Source: Nageia nagi
Taxonomy: Eukaryota > Pinophyta
Direction of reading: 5' to 3'
DNA: 64,000 nt
Assembly (NCBI GenBank): GCA_050084985.1
Contig: JBITNC010000001.1
Span: 136,648,001-136,712,000 of the forward strand
The notes under the pieces are model-generated. The model did not search any database and was not told the DNA's origin. It saw only the letters and a program-made list of their open reading frames with translations. Below, piece after piece: positions 11,230 to 20,671 of this stretch (its first letter is position 1; every line of letters begins with the position of its first letter). The position numbers and the translations under genes are program-made.

Positions 11230-11719
11230 GGTAAAGGGCTCCCCTATACGATTCCTTATTGATAATGGGAGCTAAAAGAACCTCATTTTAGTAGACACCA
11301 TGAAGCGGTTGGGCTTACCGACCATCACCCACCCACATCCATACACCATTGGGTGGCTTCACCAAGGACGAGATCTTCGCATCAGCCAGCAGTGTCGCCT
11401 TCCCTATAGCATCAAGCCCTTCACAGACGAGGTATTATGTGATGTTGCTCCTATTGATGCTACTAATGTATTATTAGGACAACCATACTTGTGGAAGCGT
11501 CATGCTGTGTATGAGTCTCGACCTCGTGCTATTATTATTACTTTGGGAAATAAGTTGTACAAGATACCAGAGGTACCACCTCCTACGACTATCTCCTTGG
11601 TTACTACAAAACAATGCAGTAAGCTCATTTCCCAAACTAGGAAATTCATTTTCTTGATGATTCGCCCCCAGGGCATGAAGAAGACTATGGCCACAACCTC
11701 CAGACAGGGCCCCTCTGCA
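11230..11719 (+). pseudogene. Element C aspartic protease
   Basis: The protease continues in the gag frame. The active-site loop is IRFLIDNGS, with D-N-G where D-S/C-G is usual, followed by a TAA stop at 11273 and then NLILVDTMKRLGL. Downstream are CDVAPIDATNVLLGQPYLW, the flap and LGQPYL region typical of this protease group. Two adjacent TAA codons at 11720-11725 end the open stretch just before the RT remnant. Confidence 0.8.
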
Positions 11720-11731
11720 TAATAACAACAA

Positions 11732-12328
11732 ATGGATAAGGTTATGGAGGAGTACAGGGACATCTTCACCTCACCCATAGGGGTTCCTCTGCACTATCAG
11801 GTCAAGCACCCAATTGATCAGACCTCACGGGCACTGCTACCCAATGGATTGATCTATCAACACTCTATTCTAGAAAATAATGAAATCAAGAGGCAAATTC
11901 AGGTCGATTCAGCTCACATCCAATCTGAAGTTGATAAAGCAAGTAGCTTCATCGAGCACATTCAACACATCTACCAACAAGTTCATGATATATTGGATAG
12001 AGCCAATGCAAAGTATAAGCAACACCATGATCAACATCAGGTGCCACACAACTTCCAGGTGGGAGATAAAGTATGGCTACATTTGCAAAAGGAGCACCTC
12101 ACTAGACCCCATCGCAAGCTTCACCCACTCCGATACAAGCCATACAACATCACCAAGGCTATAGGGAACCATACTTTCAAGCTTAGGATTCCACCATTCC
12201 GTGGACTGCACCTAGTCTTCAATGTGGATCACCTTCATCCTTACTTCCCACTTCTACTGGACACTTCAAACATTGCCAAACAACTCCTGCACCAAGGAAA
12301 GTGGTTCACTAGGGACCAAGTTCAGTAG
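11732..12328 (+). pseudogene. Element C RT N-terminus fused to integrase C-terminus
   Basis: An open frame of 198 codons. Residues 1 to about 57 are the start of a gypsy RT (MEEYRDIFTSPIGVPLHYQV, then ENNEIKRQIQ). From about 11905 the sequence jumps to the end of an integrase (HIYQQVHDILDRANAKYKQ, FQVGDKVWLHL, LRYKPYNITKAIG and FNVDHLHPYFP). The palm with YxDD, RNase H and the DDE core are gone, yet the reading frame is kept. The product would have no catalytic activity. An in-frame join suggests one deletion in a source copy rather than random decay, but selection cannot be shown from one copy. Confidence 0.9.
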
Positions 12329-12380
12329 AAATTTCCTCATCTCATGGAGGAACTTAACGCAATGGGGACCATTTCTTTCT

Positions 12381-12393
12381 AAGGGGGGAGGAA
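12381..12393 (+). other. Element C polypurine tract
   Basis: AAGGGGGGAGGAA lies directly before the 3' LTR start. This is where plus-strand DNA synthesis would be primed. Confidence 0.9.
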
Positions 12394-12972
12394 TGATCTA
12401 GGTGGATTGGTGACCATCCACCTATTCCACTTGGGCTCCCACCATTGTCTCTTTCAGTTTGTCAGTTTCGGCATAACTTACTATTTTTAGCAATTTTTTG
12501 GGTCCTGAACTTTCAGAGCCGTTTTGAGGCCCTAAATGACGTTTTTGGGGCATCATCATTTGTCGATTCATGTAATGAAATTCATCTTTAAAGTTGTAGT
12601 CCTTGAATAGATCTTTCCAATGAGGTATCATGTGCATCAAATGGAGATAGTATGCAAAAGTTACGTCCCTGGGAAGTTGACACACCAATTTACCCAAACA
12701 GGGTCCATAGTTTTGGCACTTCATCTCCTAAGGTTAGGTTTTTGGGATGTTTAGGGTTCTCCATTGTTTTTCAATAATAAATAGGCCCTTGAGCCTCATT
12801 GTAATAGAGTTTTTAGAGGCTTGTAGCTGAAACATCTCTTCTCAGAGATAGCTACCTGTGCTCTAGCTGATTTGATCCTCATTCTTCGAGATTAATGGAA
12901 TGAAGTGTTATTTCTGCTGCATCTCTATATTTCTGGTTTTGTTCTATTGTGTTCCTACATAAATCTAGATCA
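12394..12972 (+). repeat. Element C 3' LTR
   Basis: A 579-bp direct repeat of 9439-10017, starting TGATCTAGG and ending AGATCA. It is followed by the second TTTAC of the TSD at 12973-12977. Confidence 0.95.
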
Positions 12973-13996
12973 TTTACTTCCTTCAGGAGTTTTATTTTTC
13001 CCTTTTTATTTTTTCATTCTCTAATTCTTTAAGTTGTAATTCCTGTAAACAAAGTTGAATCTCATGTTCTTTATGAAGTCTTTTCTTTTCTTGTTCCAAG
13101 AACTCATTTCTTTCTTTGTTTGCTTGTTCTTGTTCTATGAATTTCCTTTTATCTCTAAGAAGTTTATCTTCCATTTCTTTTAGTTTATCCTCTTATTCTT
13201 GAATTTTAATGAATTCGTCAACTTCCTTTAGAAGATATTGCACCTCTACGGCCTTTTTAATATCACTAGCATGTGTTTTCGTGAATTTTTGACTGGCTTT
13301 TATTTTACGTAATCATCGTTCTTCTAGTTCTTTATAAGAAGGTATCTCTTCTATTTTGTACTTAGATGTCCTTCTATGTAATCCTCCCTTTGAAGAATAA
13401 GATTTATCCATTTGCTTCATTGAAGGAGCTTTTTGAGATAAATTACTCATAGGTATTAATACTTCATTTTTTCCTAATTCGAGAGATTTATGAGAAAAAG
13501 ATGATCCCTCTTTTTAGATTAAAGAACTAACCTTTCGACCATCTAATAATAGATGAATGACTCTTTCATATTTAACTTTATATGGCTCAGTCTCTGGTAC
13601 CGCTATGGTTTTAGCCTGAGATTTATCCTTGTCCATTTCTAAGTTATCACACCTATGATTTAGTTTTTCAACATCTCCCGGTAAACTAGAAGATGTCTTA
13701 GGAATAGCCCTATAATTAGCTAGGTGATGATGAATTTCAATTAACTCTTCATCTAACACTTGCATTCTAGCCTTGGTAATAGGATCTTCTATACTTTGTC
13801 TTTGTAATCTAGATTGATCATAACCCCAATCCCAATCTTTACTTTCATAACGGACTACCCGTGGATCTGATTCATCTAAAGGAGGTGGCCTCCTAACCGA
13901 ATACTCTATCAAATCCATATTGTCTGAATCTATTTCTTGTATTTCAAATGGGTGTTCTCGCATTTTCTTAGCATTCATACTTCTAGTTTGAACCAT
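12973..13996 (-). pseudogene. Element A gag N-terminal extension
   Basis: The gag-pol frame of element A opens at 13996 with MVQTRSMNAKKM, a typical plant gypsy gag start, and stays open for 160 codons. Here it shows an acidic, proline-containing N-terminus (SVRRPPPLDESDPRVV). After stops at 13514 and nearby, a strongly charged helical segment follows at 13174-12992 (KRLHKEHEIQLCLQELQ), a likely coiled coil. A lacks about 75 bp present in element B between the C insertion site and this coiled coil. The extension precedes the capsid core by about 500 codons, which is long for a gypsy gag. Confidence 0.7.
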
Positions 13997-14689
13997 TTTT
14001 TAGATATCATAAACAAGCATCGTCAAAAACAAACTCTATTTTTATCTTTTATATTATATTTTTGAGAAAACAATTTAATGCACAAACAACCTATATGCAA
14101 ATCTACTTTTAACGATGTGATTATCTTCTTTAACTTTTTCACATATTTTCAATGTCTGAATTAAATGAATGATATGGGTTGTTTATTTTTAATCTTTTTA
14201 ATTTTTCTAGTTTGTTTTGACTAGTCAAGTGTTAAACAAGGTAGGTTGGGTAATTCTAATGTTTGCAAGTTTCTAGGGCTTTTGGCTTGGTTCTAGATGA
14301 GTCTCCTTTTTGACTCCTACCTAAAGGAAAGTTACCTTGGTCATCACCTCCAAGTGTAATTGGCTCTATGGCTTCAAGTGTGTTATGTCGGTGGTTACAA
14401 AGAAGTAAGAATTAACAGTTGGTAGTGACATCCAACTTGTTAATGTTCAATTATTCCTTTAAGGCCTTATGAAATGCATTTAAATAAGTAAAATACATTT
14501 ATGCATACTACCCTCCCAAACATTCATGTCCATTTATTTATCTTATCTTAATGTGATGCAATCAAAGTTTATTTTAAGTGAATCTTGACCTTAATAGACC
14601 CCGTTGTTCTTTTTAATTATAATGCGATTCATTATCCAACCTCTTAATGATATTCATTAACTCCTTCCAGCTGTGGAAGTTTTATATGT

Positions 14690-14880
14690 GATAAATTCCC
14701 TCTTCTTACTAGTCACATATCTCTTCAACCTCCAATGGAGTGGTAAGAGCAGACTTAGTAAAAAGCCATTAAGTGTGGATAAATTAATTAAGTTAGGTTC
14801 AATTACTCCTCCAAGAGTCACCTCCCTTTGACCTCCAATGGAGTGGTAAGGGTATACCTCTTTAAGAGTGTTAATGTGAA
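14690..14880. repeat. Two ~103-bp leader units in element A
   Basis: ACCTCCAATGGAGTGGTAAG occurs at 14728 and 14831. The core CTCCAATGGAG is an inverted repeat around one base. The B leader has single copies at 24281-24300 and, diverged, at 24619-24638. Confidence 0.8.
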
Positions 14881-15534
14881 GTATGTTTCCAAATAAAATG
14901 TGAATAAATTTTACGTCTTTCACTTAACTTATTTCTGATCACTTAGGATCGCTTGAAGTGCAAAAGTGAGAGCATACTTTGTTAAGTGAAAGTACTTAGT
15001 GTATTTGAATCCCTCCAATTTATTAACCTTTTAATATGATTTACACTACCAAAAACCCAATTTATTTCCTTTAAGTTCATTCCAAATTAAATGTGATTCA
15101 TTTACCCCTTCTAATTATGGAAGTATTATGTGTAGTAAATTACCTCCTCTTACTAGTAAGAGGTCATTATGTGTGGGTAAATTAGCCAAATTAATGATAA
15201 TGTGAATGTGAAAGAAAAGAAAAATTAATTACTCCTTCTTATCTAGTCTATTCTGGTCACCTTAGATCGCACGAAGTGCAAAGGGAGAGCATAAGTAGAC
15301 AAGATAAAAAGTGTTAATGTGTATGTACCCTTCACCCAAACATGAAAGTAAATACACAAAATTTTACATAACATAAAATAAATTAATAAAAAATGCATTT
15401 AACCTTTTCTACCCATTCTTACATGCATTCTAGGCAAAGGAATCACATTCAAAAGCATCTTTTCATTTTAACAATACATTATGCATTTTATTTTAATTTT
15501 TCAGGAATAACCAAAAGAGACAAAATGACCTGGG

Positions 15535-15695
15535 TATGAGTCATCGATGTTTAGACAGAGGTTGCTGGTGTTTATTTTGAGTCACTGGTGTCTGATTCCA
15601 GTCGCTAACATTTAGTCTGGATTACTTTGTAAATGTTGGCATTCCTTTTAAGTCACTGGCATCTGATTACAGTCACTGGCATTTCTACAACAGAT
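15535..15695. repeat. GTCACTGGCAT-type minisatellite in element A leader
   Basis: About seven diverged copies of a motif like GTCACTGGCATCTGATT stand 20-30 bp apart. Related words recur inside the LTR at 16408-16482. Element B has the same cluster at about 25030-25180. Confidence 0.7.
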
Positions 15696-15812
15696 ATCCT
15701 AAAATGCATAGAATGCAAAATTTGAAGTTAGTACATGGAGAAATTCAAATAACTAGATAATAGATAGGTAAAATTGTTTTAAAATAAAAAACCCCCCTAT
15801 CAATAACGAAAG

Positions 15813-15832
15813 GGCCCTCCTTGTAGCACCAG
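15813..15832 (-). other. Candidate primer-binding site of element A
   Basis: On the minus strand TGGTGCTACAAGGAGGGCC begins 3 bp after the LTR end. Element B has CGGTGCTAGAAGGAGGGCC in the same place. It is not the initiator-Met site, and the priming tRNA is not assigned. Confidence 0.55.
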
Positions 15833-15834
15833 AA

Positions 15835-16683
15835 TGTTGCAGTGAAAATAAAGCTGGAATGTAGAATAACATGAAATACAAATTATTCTTAGATCTTCAC
15901 TGAACCTCAAATTATATAAAATAGATAAACATGTTGTAATTGTAAAATGATATTGATTTTTAGTTCAAACTACAATTTGCCCTTAGAAGGGACTTTTACA
16001 AATGCCATTTGCCAAAACAAGAGTATTAGAACTCCATTGTTTTTTATTTGCTTGCTTCTTTCCTTGATATGAACAACTTGTAAATCCTACACACATGCAA
16101 AAGACAATAACATCAAAGCATCTATGTATGACATGAATTAAATTGAAACTAGTATAAAACAATAAAATGTATGAGCTCACAAGATTTTGGCAGCATTATC
16201 CTACTTTAAAAATGGGTCAAGATTCTCTCATTTGCTTTGTATTAGCTTGTAATTATAGATTTTGGATGGGATATTCAAAAGGTTGGTAAGAAGAAGTGAA
16301 TAGCCACCGTAGGTCATAACTGACCCCCTTTATCCACATCATATTGGAAAGATGAATCATTTCAACTTTCTCTCGCTATTTTGGCTTCTTGGTCGATTGT
16401 TACAGAGTCACCAGTGTTTACCATACGAACGTCGGTGATCGCATCCAAACGTCAACGATTGTCTTGGGTCATTGGCGACTAGGTTTTTAACTTTGTGACA
16501 ATATTAACTGACTACCTAATAGCCAATTTTACCTAAAAAGAGTCATGTGAACACCCGTTTCGCATGTACTCGATGGGGGGCTATCCAATAATAGGGTTTT
16601 TATACCTATTTTATATTGTTGCGAAGAGTTATGATTATTTTAATGTTTACTAGTTAAGAAGGGGACATTTTTAGGTGTCTATA
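15835..16683 (-). repeat. Element A 5' LTR
   Basis: An 849-bp LTR. In element orientation it starts TATAGACACC and ends CTGCAACA. The start is TA rather than TG in both A and B. The boundary is set by the homologous LTR of B (25329-26179, 851 bp), whose flank diverges exactly after TCTATA, and by the candidate primer site at the other end. The TATA box seen in B is mutated here (16251-16259). Confidence 0.8.
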
Positions 16684-16926
16684 AGAAGATATAGCCTTTT
16701 TAATATCATTACATTCAAGACATCTAAGTAAAATATTGTTGAAATTTCGTCGATGCAAGATATCCCCTATCAAACAATATTTAGTTGCTTTGATTTTAAA
16801 AGCTCAATGTGATGATTTATTAAGGTTTGCAGGAAGAGTTCCAAATTTTAAAAAGTCTCTCAATTCTTTGTACCAATTATCTTTATCAGTTACGTCAATA
16901 TTCAATACACTTTTTTCTTTATCTTC
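16684..16926 (-). pseudogene. Element B integrase N-terminal stub
   Basis: The sequence matches element A at 3657-3900, which encodes the spacer upstream of the integrase zinc finger (LHRRNF... to NDIKKA in A). It is cut just before the first H of the HHCC finger, so B has no integrase catalytic core in this window. Confidence 0.75.
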
Positions 16927-17474
16927 CTATTGTAATGATGATTGAGACAATTGAATTATCTCAACTTGTATTGAAGATTTTTTAGGATCTTCTAGGATAA
17001 GAGATCCAATAGAAGCCATAGCATCTGCAAATCTATTAGATGATCTTGGTGTGGCTTCTATACTAAAATGGTCAAAAAAATTTAATAATTCTTCAACTAA
17101 TGCTTTATACTTTTGAAGTAAAGGTTCTTTACATTGATAGATTCCTTTCACTTGATTTACGTTGAGTAAAGAATCTCCAATAATCTTAATTCTTTTAAGT
17201 TTTAATTTAACCACAATTCTTAATGCTAATATCAAAGCTTCGTATTCTGCATTATTATTAGTACAAGGAAATTTTAATTTAAATGAATATGGTATAGGGA
17301 TCCCTTGTAGGGTTATAAATACAATACCTGCTCCATAACCTTGTTCACATCGAGAACCATCAAAGTGTATTGTCATATCCCAATCGTCTTTAGGTTCTAT
17401 AGGTATTTCAATTTCATCTAATTGAAACACCCCATCATCGGGTAATTCAATAACAAGGGGTTTATTATCTTACA
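16927..17474 (-). pseudogene. Element B second RNase H (aRNH)
   Basis: Open for 167 codons (17430-16930). Residues visible are D in IHFDGSRCEQGYG, E in NNAEYEALILAL, D in IIGDSLLNVNQV and D in NRFADAMASIGS. It is nearer to the expected consensus than A's copy: NNAEYEALI against NNVEYEAFI, and GDS against RDS. It follows the first RNase H and precedes the integrase, as is known for Tat elements. Confidence 0.85.
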
Positions 17475-17880
17475 ATGGACCATTAGTGAGATAATCAGCA
17501 ATTACTTGTGCTTTTATTGACTTTTGTCCAATAAAATGTAAATCAAATTCAGTTAAGTGCATTATCCACTTTGCAGTTCTTGAATTTTGATACATTTTAT
17601 TCATCATATATATTTCAACAGATCCATTTTAGAGATGACATACGTTGTATGATTTAGCATATAATGTCGAAGTTTTTTAGTGGTAAAAATGATAGCAGGA
17701 CATAATTTTTCCAAATATATATACTTAATCTCATAGCTCACTAAGGTTCTACTCAGATAATATATAGCTTGTTCTTCATTGTGTTCATTCTTTTGAGCAA
17801 GCATTGTTCCTAAAGCATTTTTAGTAGCAGAGATATATAATAAAAAGGGTACATCTTTTCTTGGTGGACTTAAGACAAGA
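17475..17880 (-). pseudogene. Element B gypsy RNase H
   Basis: It encodes the same domain as A at 4478-4860: LAQKNEHNEEQAIYYLSRTL, EKLCPAIIFTTKKLRHYML and a C-terminal LTEFDLHFIGQKS. One extra base near 17607-17612 (ATATATTTC against ATATTTC in A) breaks the frame, and stops follow. Confidence 0.8.
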
Positions 17881-18797
17881 GTTGATAATAAATATCTTTT
17901 AATTACATCGAATGCATCTTATTGCTCTTTGTCCCAATGATATTCTACTCCTTTTTTTAATAATTTTGTAAATAGCGTACATTTATCAGAAAGTTGAGCT
18001 ATAAACCTTCTAATGGCTTGTAACTTGCCTTGTAAACTTTGTAATTGTTTTAGATTTATAGGAGGTGGCATGTCTACTACTGCCTTCACTTTACTAAGAT
18101 CTATTTCAATTCCTCATCGGGACATAATAAATCCTAATAATTTTTCTGAAGTTACACCAAAAACACATTTTTTTGGATTTAATATTACTTTATGTTCTAA
18201 TAATCTATCTAAGACTTTAATTAGGTCTTTTCCATGATCTACTCGATATTTAGATCTAACCAACAAATCATCGACATAATCTTCCACTATGTCGTGCATA
18301 TAATCATGGAATATATAAGTCATAGCCCTTTGATAAGTTGCCCCGACATTTTTTAATCCAAAAGGCATAACTTTATAACAAAAGGTACCCCAAGGAGTTA
18401 TAAAAGCCATTTTATGTTGATCTTTAGTAGCTATTTTTATTTGATTATAACCAGAAAACCTGTCAATTAATGATAACATATCATGTCCTGCTATTGAGTC
18501 TACCAAACTATCAATGCTAGGTAGAGGGAAATCATCTTTAGGACAAGCTTTGTGAAGATCATGAAAATCTGTGCATATTCTTATTTTTCCACTTGGTTTT
18601 TTCATAGGTACCATATTAGATATCCAATCTGAATAATCTATAGGTTGTATAAATTTAGCTTCTAATAATTTTTGAAGTTCTTCTTTTACCATTAATGCTA
18701 TAGTAGGATGCATTTTACATAATTTTTGTTTAATAGGTTTAGCATTAGGCTTTAATGCTAAATTATGTACTACTAATTTAGGATCTATTCTAGGCAT
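17881..18797 (-). pseudogene. Element B reverse transcriptase
   Basis: The RT is open for 227 codons (18797-18117), from MPRIDPKLVVHNLALKP through LSLIDRFSGYNQI (first catalytic D kept), MPFGLKNVGATYQRA and YVDDLLVRSK to KLLGFIMSR. It lacks A's 4-bp deletion: CATG is present near 18069-18072, so the connection region reads on to IRRFIAQLSDKC. This is the better preserved of the two Tat RTs and the best query for phylogeny. Confidence 0.9.
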
Positions 18798-19346
18798 GTC
18801 TGCATATGACCATGCAAATACCTTTTCTCATTCTTTTAATATGATTATAATTTCTTCTTGTTCATTTTCAGTGAGTTTTTCTCCTAATTGAATAATTTTA
18901 GGATTTTGAGGATCATTACTAATATTTATTTCTAAGACTTTTTCAATAAGCATATGTGACCCTTCTTCTAATTGATTTGGTACTGGTATCCAGCCATTAT
19001 TGTTAAAACTATATTCTTCATCGTATTCTTGAGTTTGTTCATTCATGCATACTTGATTTTCATAGGAACCAAGTATGTGATCTATGTGTTTGAATTCATG
19101 TACCTAAGGATTAGATGATATAAAAGAAAAATCAGCAATTATTTCATGTGTAGAAGTATTGGCTATTATTTTGATTAAATTTTGATTTTCGTTAACTTCA
19201 TCTATTTGTTCATTATTTTGATCTTCAATATCATTCTCTTTTATTGTAACCATATTTATCGATGGTATATTCGAATATGGAATGATTGATGATTCGACAT
19301 TTTTATTTATTTTTTCCTGTATATCACTTGGTAAGAACAAATGATT
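18798..19346 (-). pseudogene. Element B acidic linker
   Basis: Acidic, N- and I-rich sequence equivalent to A 5763-6350 and broken by a stop near 19104. Pieces are open at 19340-19107 and 19046-18831. No motif recognised. Confidence 0.6.
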
Positions 19347-19907
19347 TTAGGGTGGCTCAATATTATTAATAAAGAGTGTTTCGACACCTTCTAAGACATA
19401 CATTTCACTTAATTGTTCTTCTCTTATATCAATAATGTCTTGTACTATAGACTCTTTCTCTAAAATTTCTTCATTATAATCCAAATTCTCTTCTCCTAAA
19501 TTTTCTACTTTAGCAAGATTTTTACATTTATTTTGATAACCTAATTCCCTTTTATCAGTGGGATCTTGGTATTGTAATTCAATTATTTCTCGTGGACCCT
19601 GTTCATATCGACCCAATCCTTGTCCTTGCCAATTACATTTGTTAAAATAGTTTAAGACAAATGTTCTTGAACATGGTGATAAATACTTCATATCACTATT
19701 GAAATTTCCTTCATTTGTTTGATTGGGTATTATTGACATAGGATCTACTATCCCCACATAGATAAACATTTTCTGATTAGGTACTTCTCCTAAAGGTACT
19801 ATTTGTCCAATTACATTAGGTGATTCAGATACTTTACCCACTTCTTGTGATGAAGGTATATTAAATACAACATCATCTACATCATATTCTCCCATCCCTA
19901 AATCCAT
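19347..19907 (-). pseudogene. Element B G-patch-like segment and linker start
   Basis: Open for 186 codons. It has MGEYDVDDVVFNIPSSQEVG, then the glycine pattern GQGLGRYEQGPREIIELQ and ELGYQNKCK, then the acidic linker start. Compared with A, this copy reads straight from the G-patch into the linker, which shows the two are one polypeptide. G-patch domains in host proteins bind nucleic acid or helicases; the role here is unknown. Confidence 0.75.
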
Positions 19908-20671
19908 TAATTTAATTTTTACTGGATATACATTAGATGAGTCATTATTAGATGTATTTACTTGTTTTAATGAAGAAGCTCCATATTTTTCATCTAAAGT
20001 TTTACAATAACTATATCACCTTTTCCTTTTATGACTTCAGATTGATTCACATTTTTGTTCATTAATATAGTTGATAAATTAGGAGACGGTAAGGTCACTT
20101 TATTCGGATCAAAAATTAAATTACAATGTGAATAAGGATCTGGATCTTTAAACACACAATGAACTTTATCTTTGTAGATGTATTTTAAACATCCATGATA
20201 AGTTGATGGAACACATTGCATTTCTCTAATCCATGGACGTCCTAAAAGAACGTTGTATTGTATAATGTTTCCTTCAATTATATGTAATAAAGTTTGAATA
20301 GTTTTAGCCCCTACTGTAATCGACAGCACTATTGATCCCAAAGTTGAACACACTGCATCATTAAACACCCTAATTTGTAAAGAAGGAGCTAAAATAAGCA
20401 AATCTGATAAATTCAAATTTTTGTATGCAGCGTCTAAAATTATATTTATAGTCGATCCTTTATCTATCAGAATTCTTTTAAATAATTTTCCATCTACTTT
20501 ACCTATTATATGTAAAGGTGGATCAAGTCCACCTGGTCCATCGTTATTTAATTTTTCTTGTTCGTAGAAGGTGATGCTAGGTTGTAGAGATATCCTCAAA
20601 CTTTCCACTATTGAAATAAAATTATCAGGGTTACTAATATCCACTTGAATTTCTTGTAGAATTTGATTCAT
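19908..20671 (-). pseudogene. Element B aspartic protease
   Basis: Open for 225 codons (20671-19997). The loop is RILIDKGSTINIIL (D-K-G), followed in the same frame by TLLHIIEGNIIQYNVLLGR and PWIREMQCVPST. This confirms that A's protease is split by a one-base T insertion. A deletion relative to A near 20000 removes the stretch around VIQDKDTWEKVAKAL, shifting the frame at the domain end. Confidence 0.85.

Larger units (their letters stand above)
9439..12972 (+). mobile_element. Element C: non-autonomous, internally deleted Ty3/gypsy element
   Basis: A 3,534-bp complete insertion in element A's gag. It has two 579-bp LTRs (TGATC...GATCA), a tRNA-iMet-like primer site, a polypurine tract and a 5-bp TSD. 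The interior (2,376 bp) encodes gag, protease and a fusion of the RT N-terminus to the integrase C-terminus. RT palm, RNase H and the integrase core are absent. About 18 differences between its LTRs (3%) were counted by eye, most of them transitions. It must have moved with enzymes supplied by a full-length relative. Confidence 0.95.
13997..15834 (-). other. Element A 5' leader with internal repeats
   Basis: A 1.8-kb non-coding leader between the LTR and the gag start. It holds two units around the motif ACCTCCAATGGAGTGGTAAG (14728-14747 and 14831-14850) and a cluster of GTCACTGGCAT-like repeats (15535-15695). Element B has the same leader with a different repeat make-up: one unit missing in B and another missing in A. 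Element H (62290-63479, plus strand) has a diverged copy of the gag-proximal part. Confidence 0.75.
1..16683 (-). mobile_element. Element A: Tat/Ogre-type Ty3/gypsy LTR retrotransposon, 3' end outside window
   Basis: Read on the minus strand from the 5' LTR at 15835-16683 down to the window start. The order is LTR, candidate primer site, 1.8-kb leader, gag, protease, G-patch-like segment, acidic linker, RT, RNase H, aRNH, integrase, an extra ORF and a repeat-rich 3' tail. A second RNase H after the first, and the RT phrase MPFGLKNAGATYQRA, are known marks of the Tat lineage. The 3' LTR is not in the window, because nothing at 1-1300 resembles the 5' LTR. The element is interrupted by element C at 9439-12972. 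Without C the visible length is about 13.1 kb. Several frameshifts and stops make it defective. Element B (16684-26179) is a close relative, about 92% identical over the RT protein by eye. Confidence 0.85.

Noticed and set aside
11474-11778. Minus-strand open frames of 85 and 92 codons
   Set aside because: They are antisense to element C's protease and have no motif.
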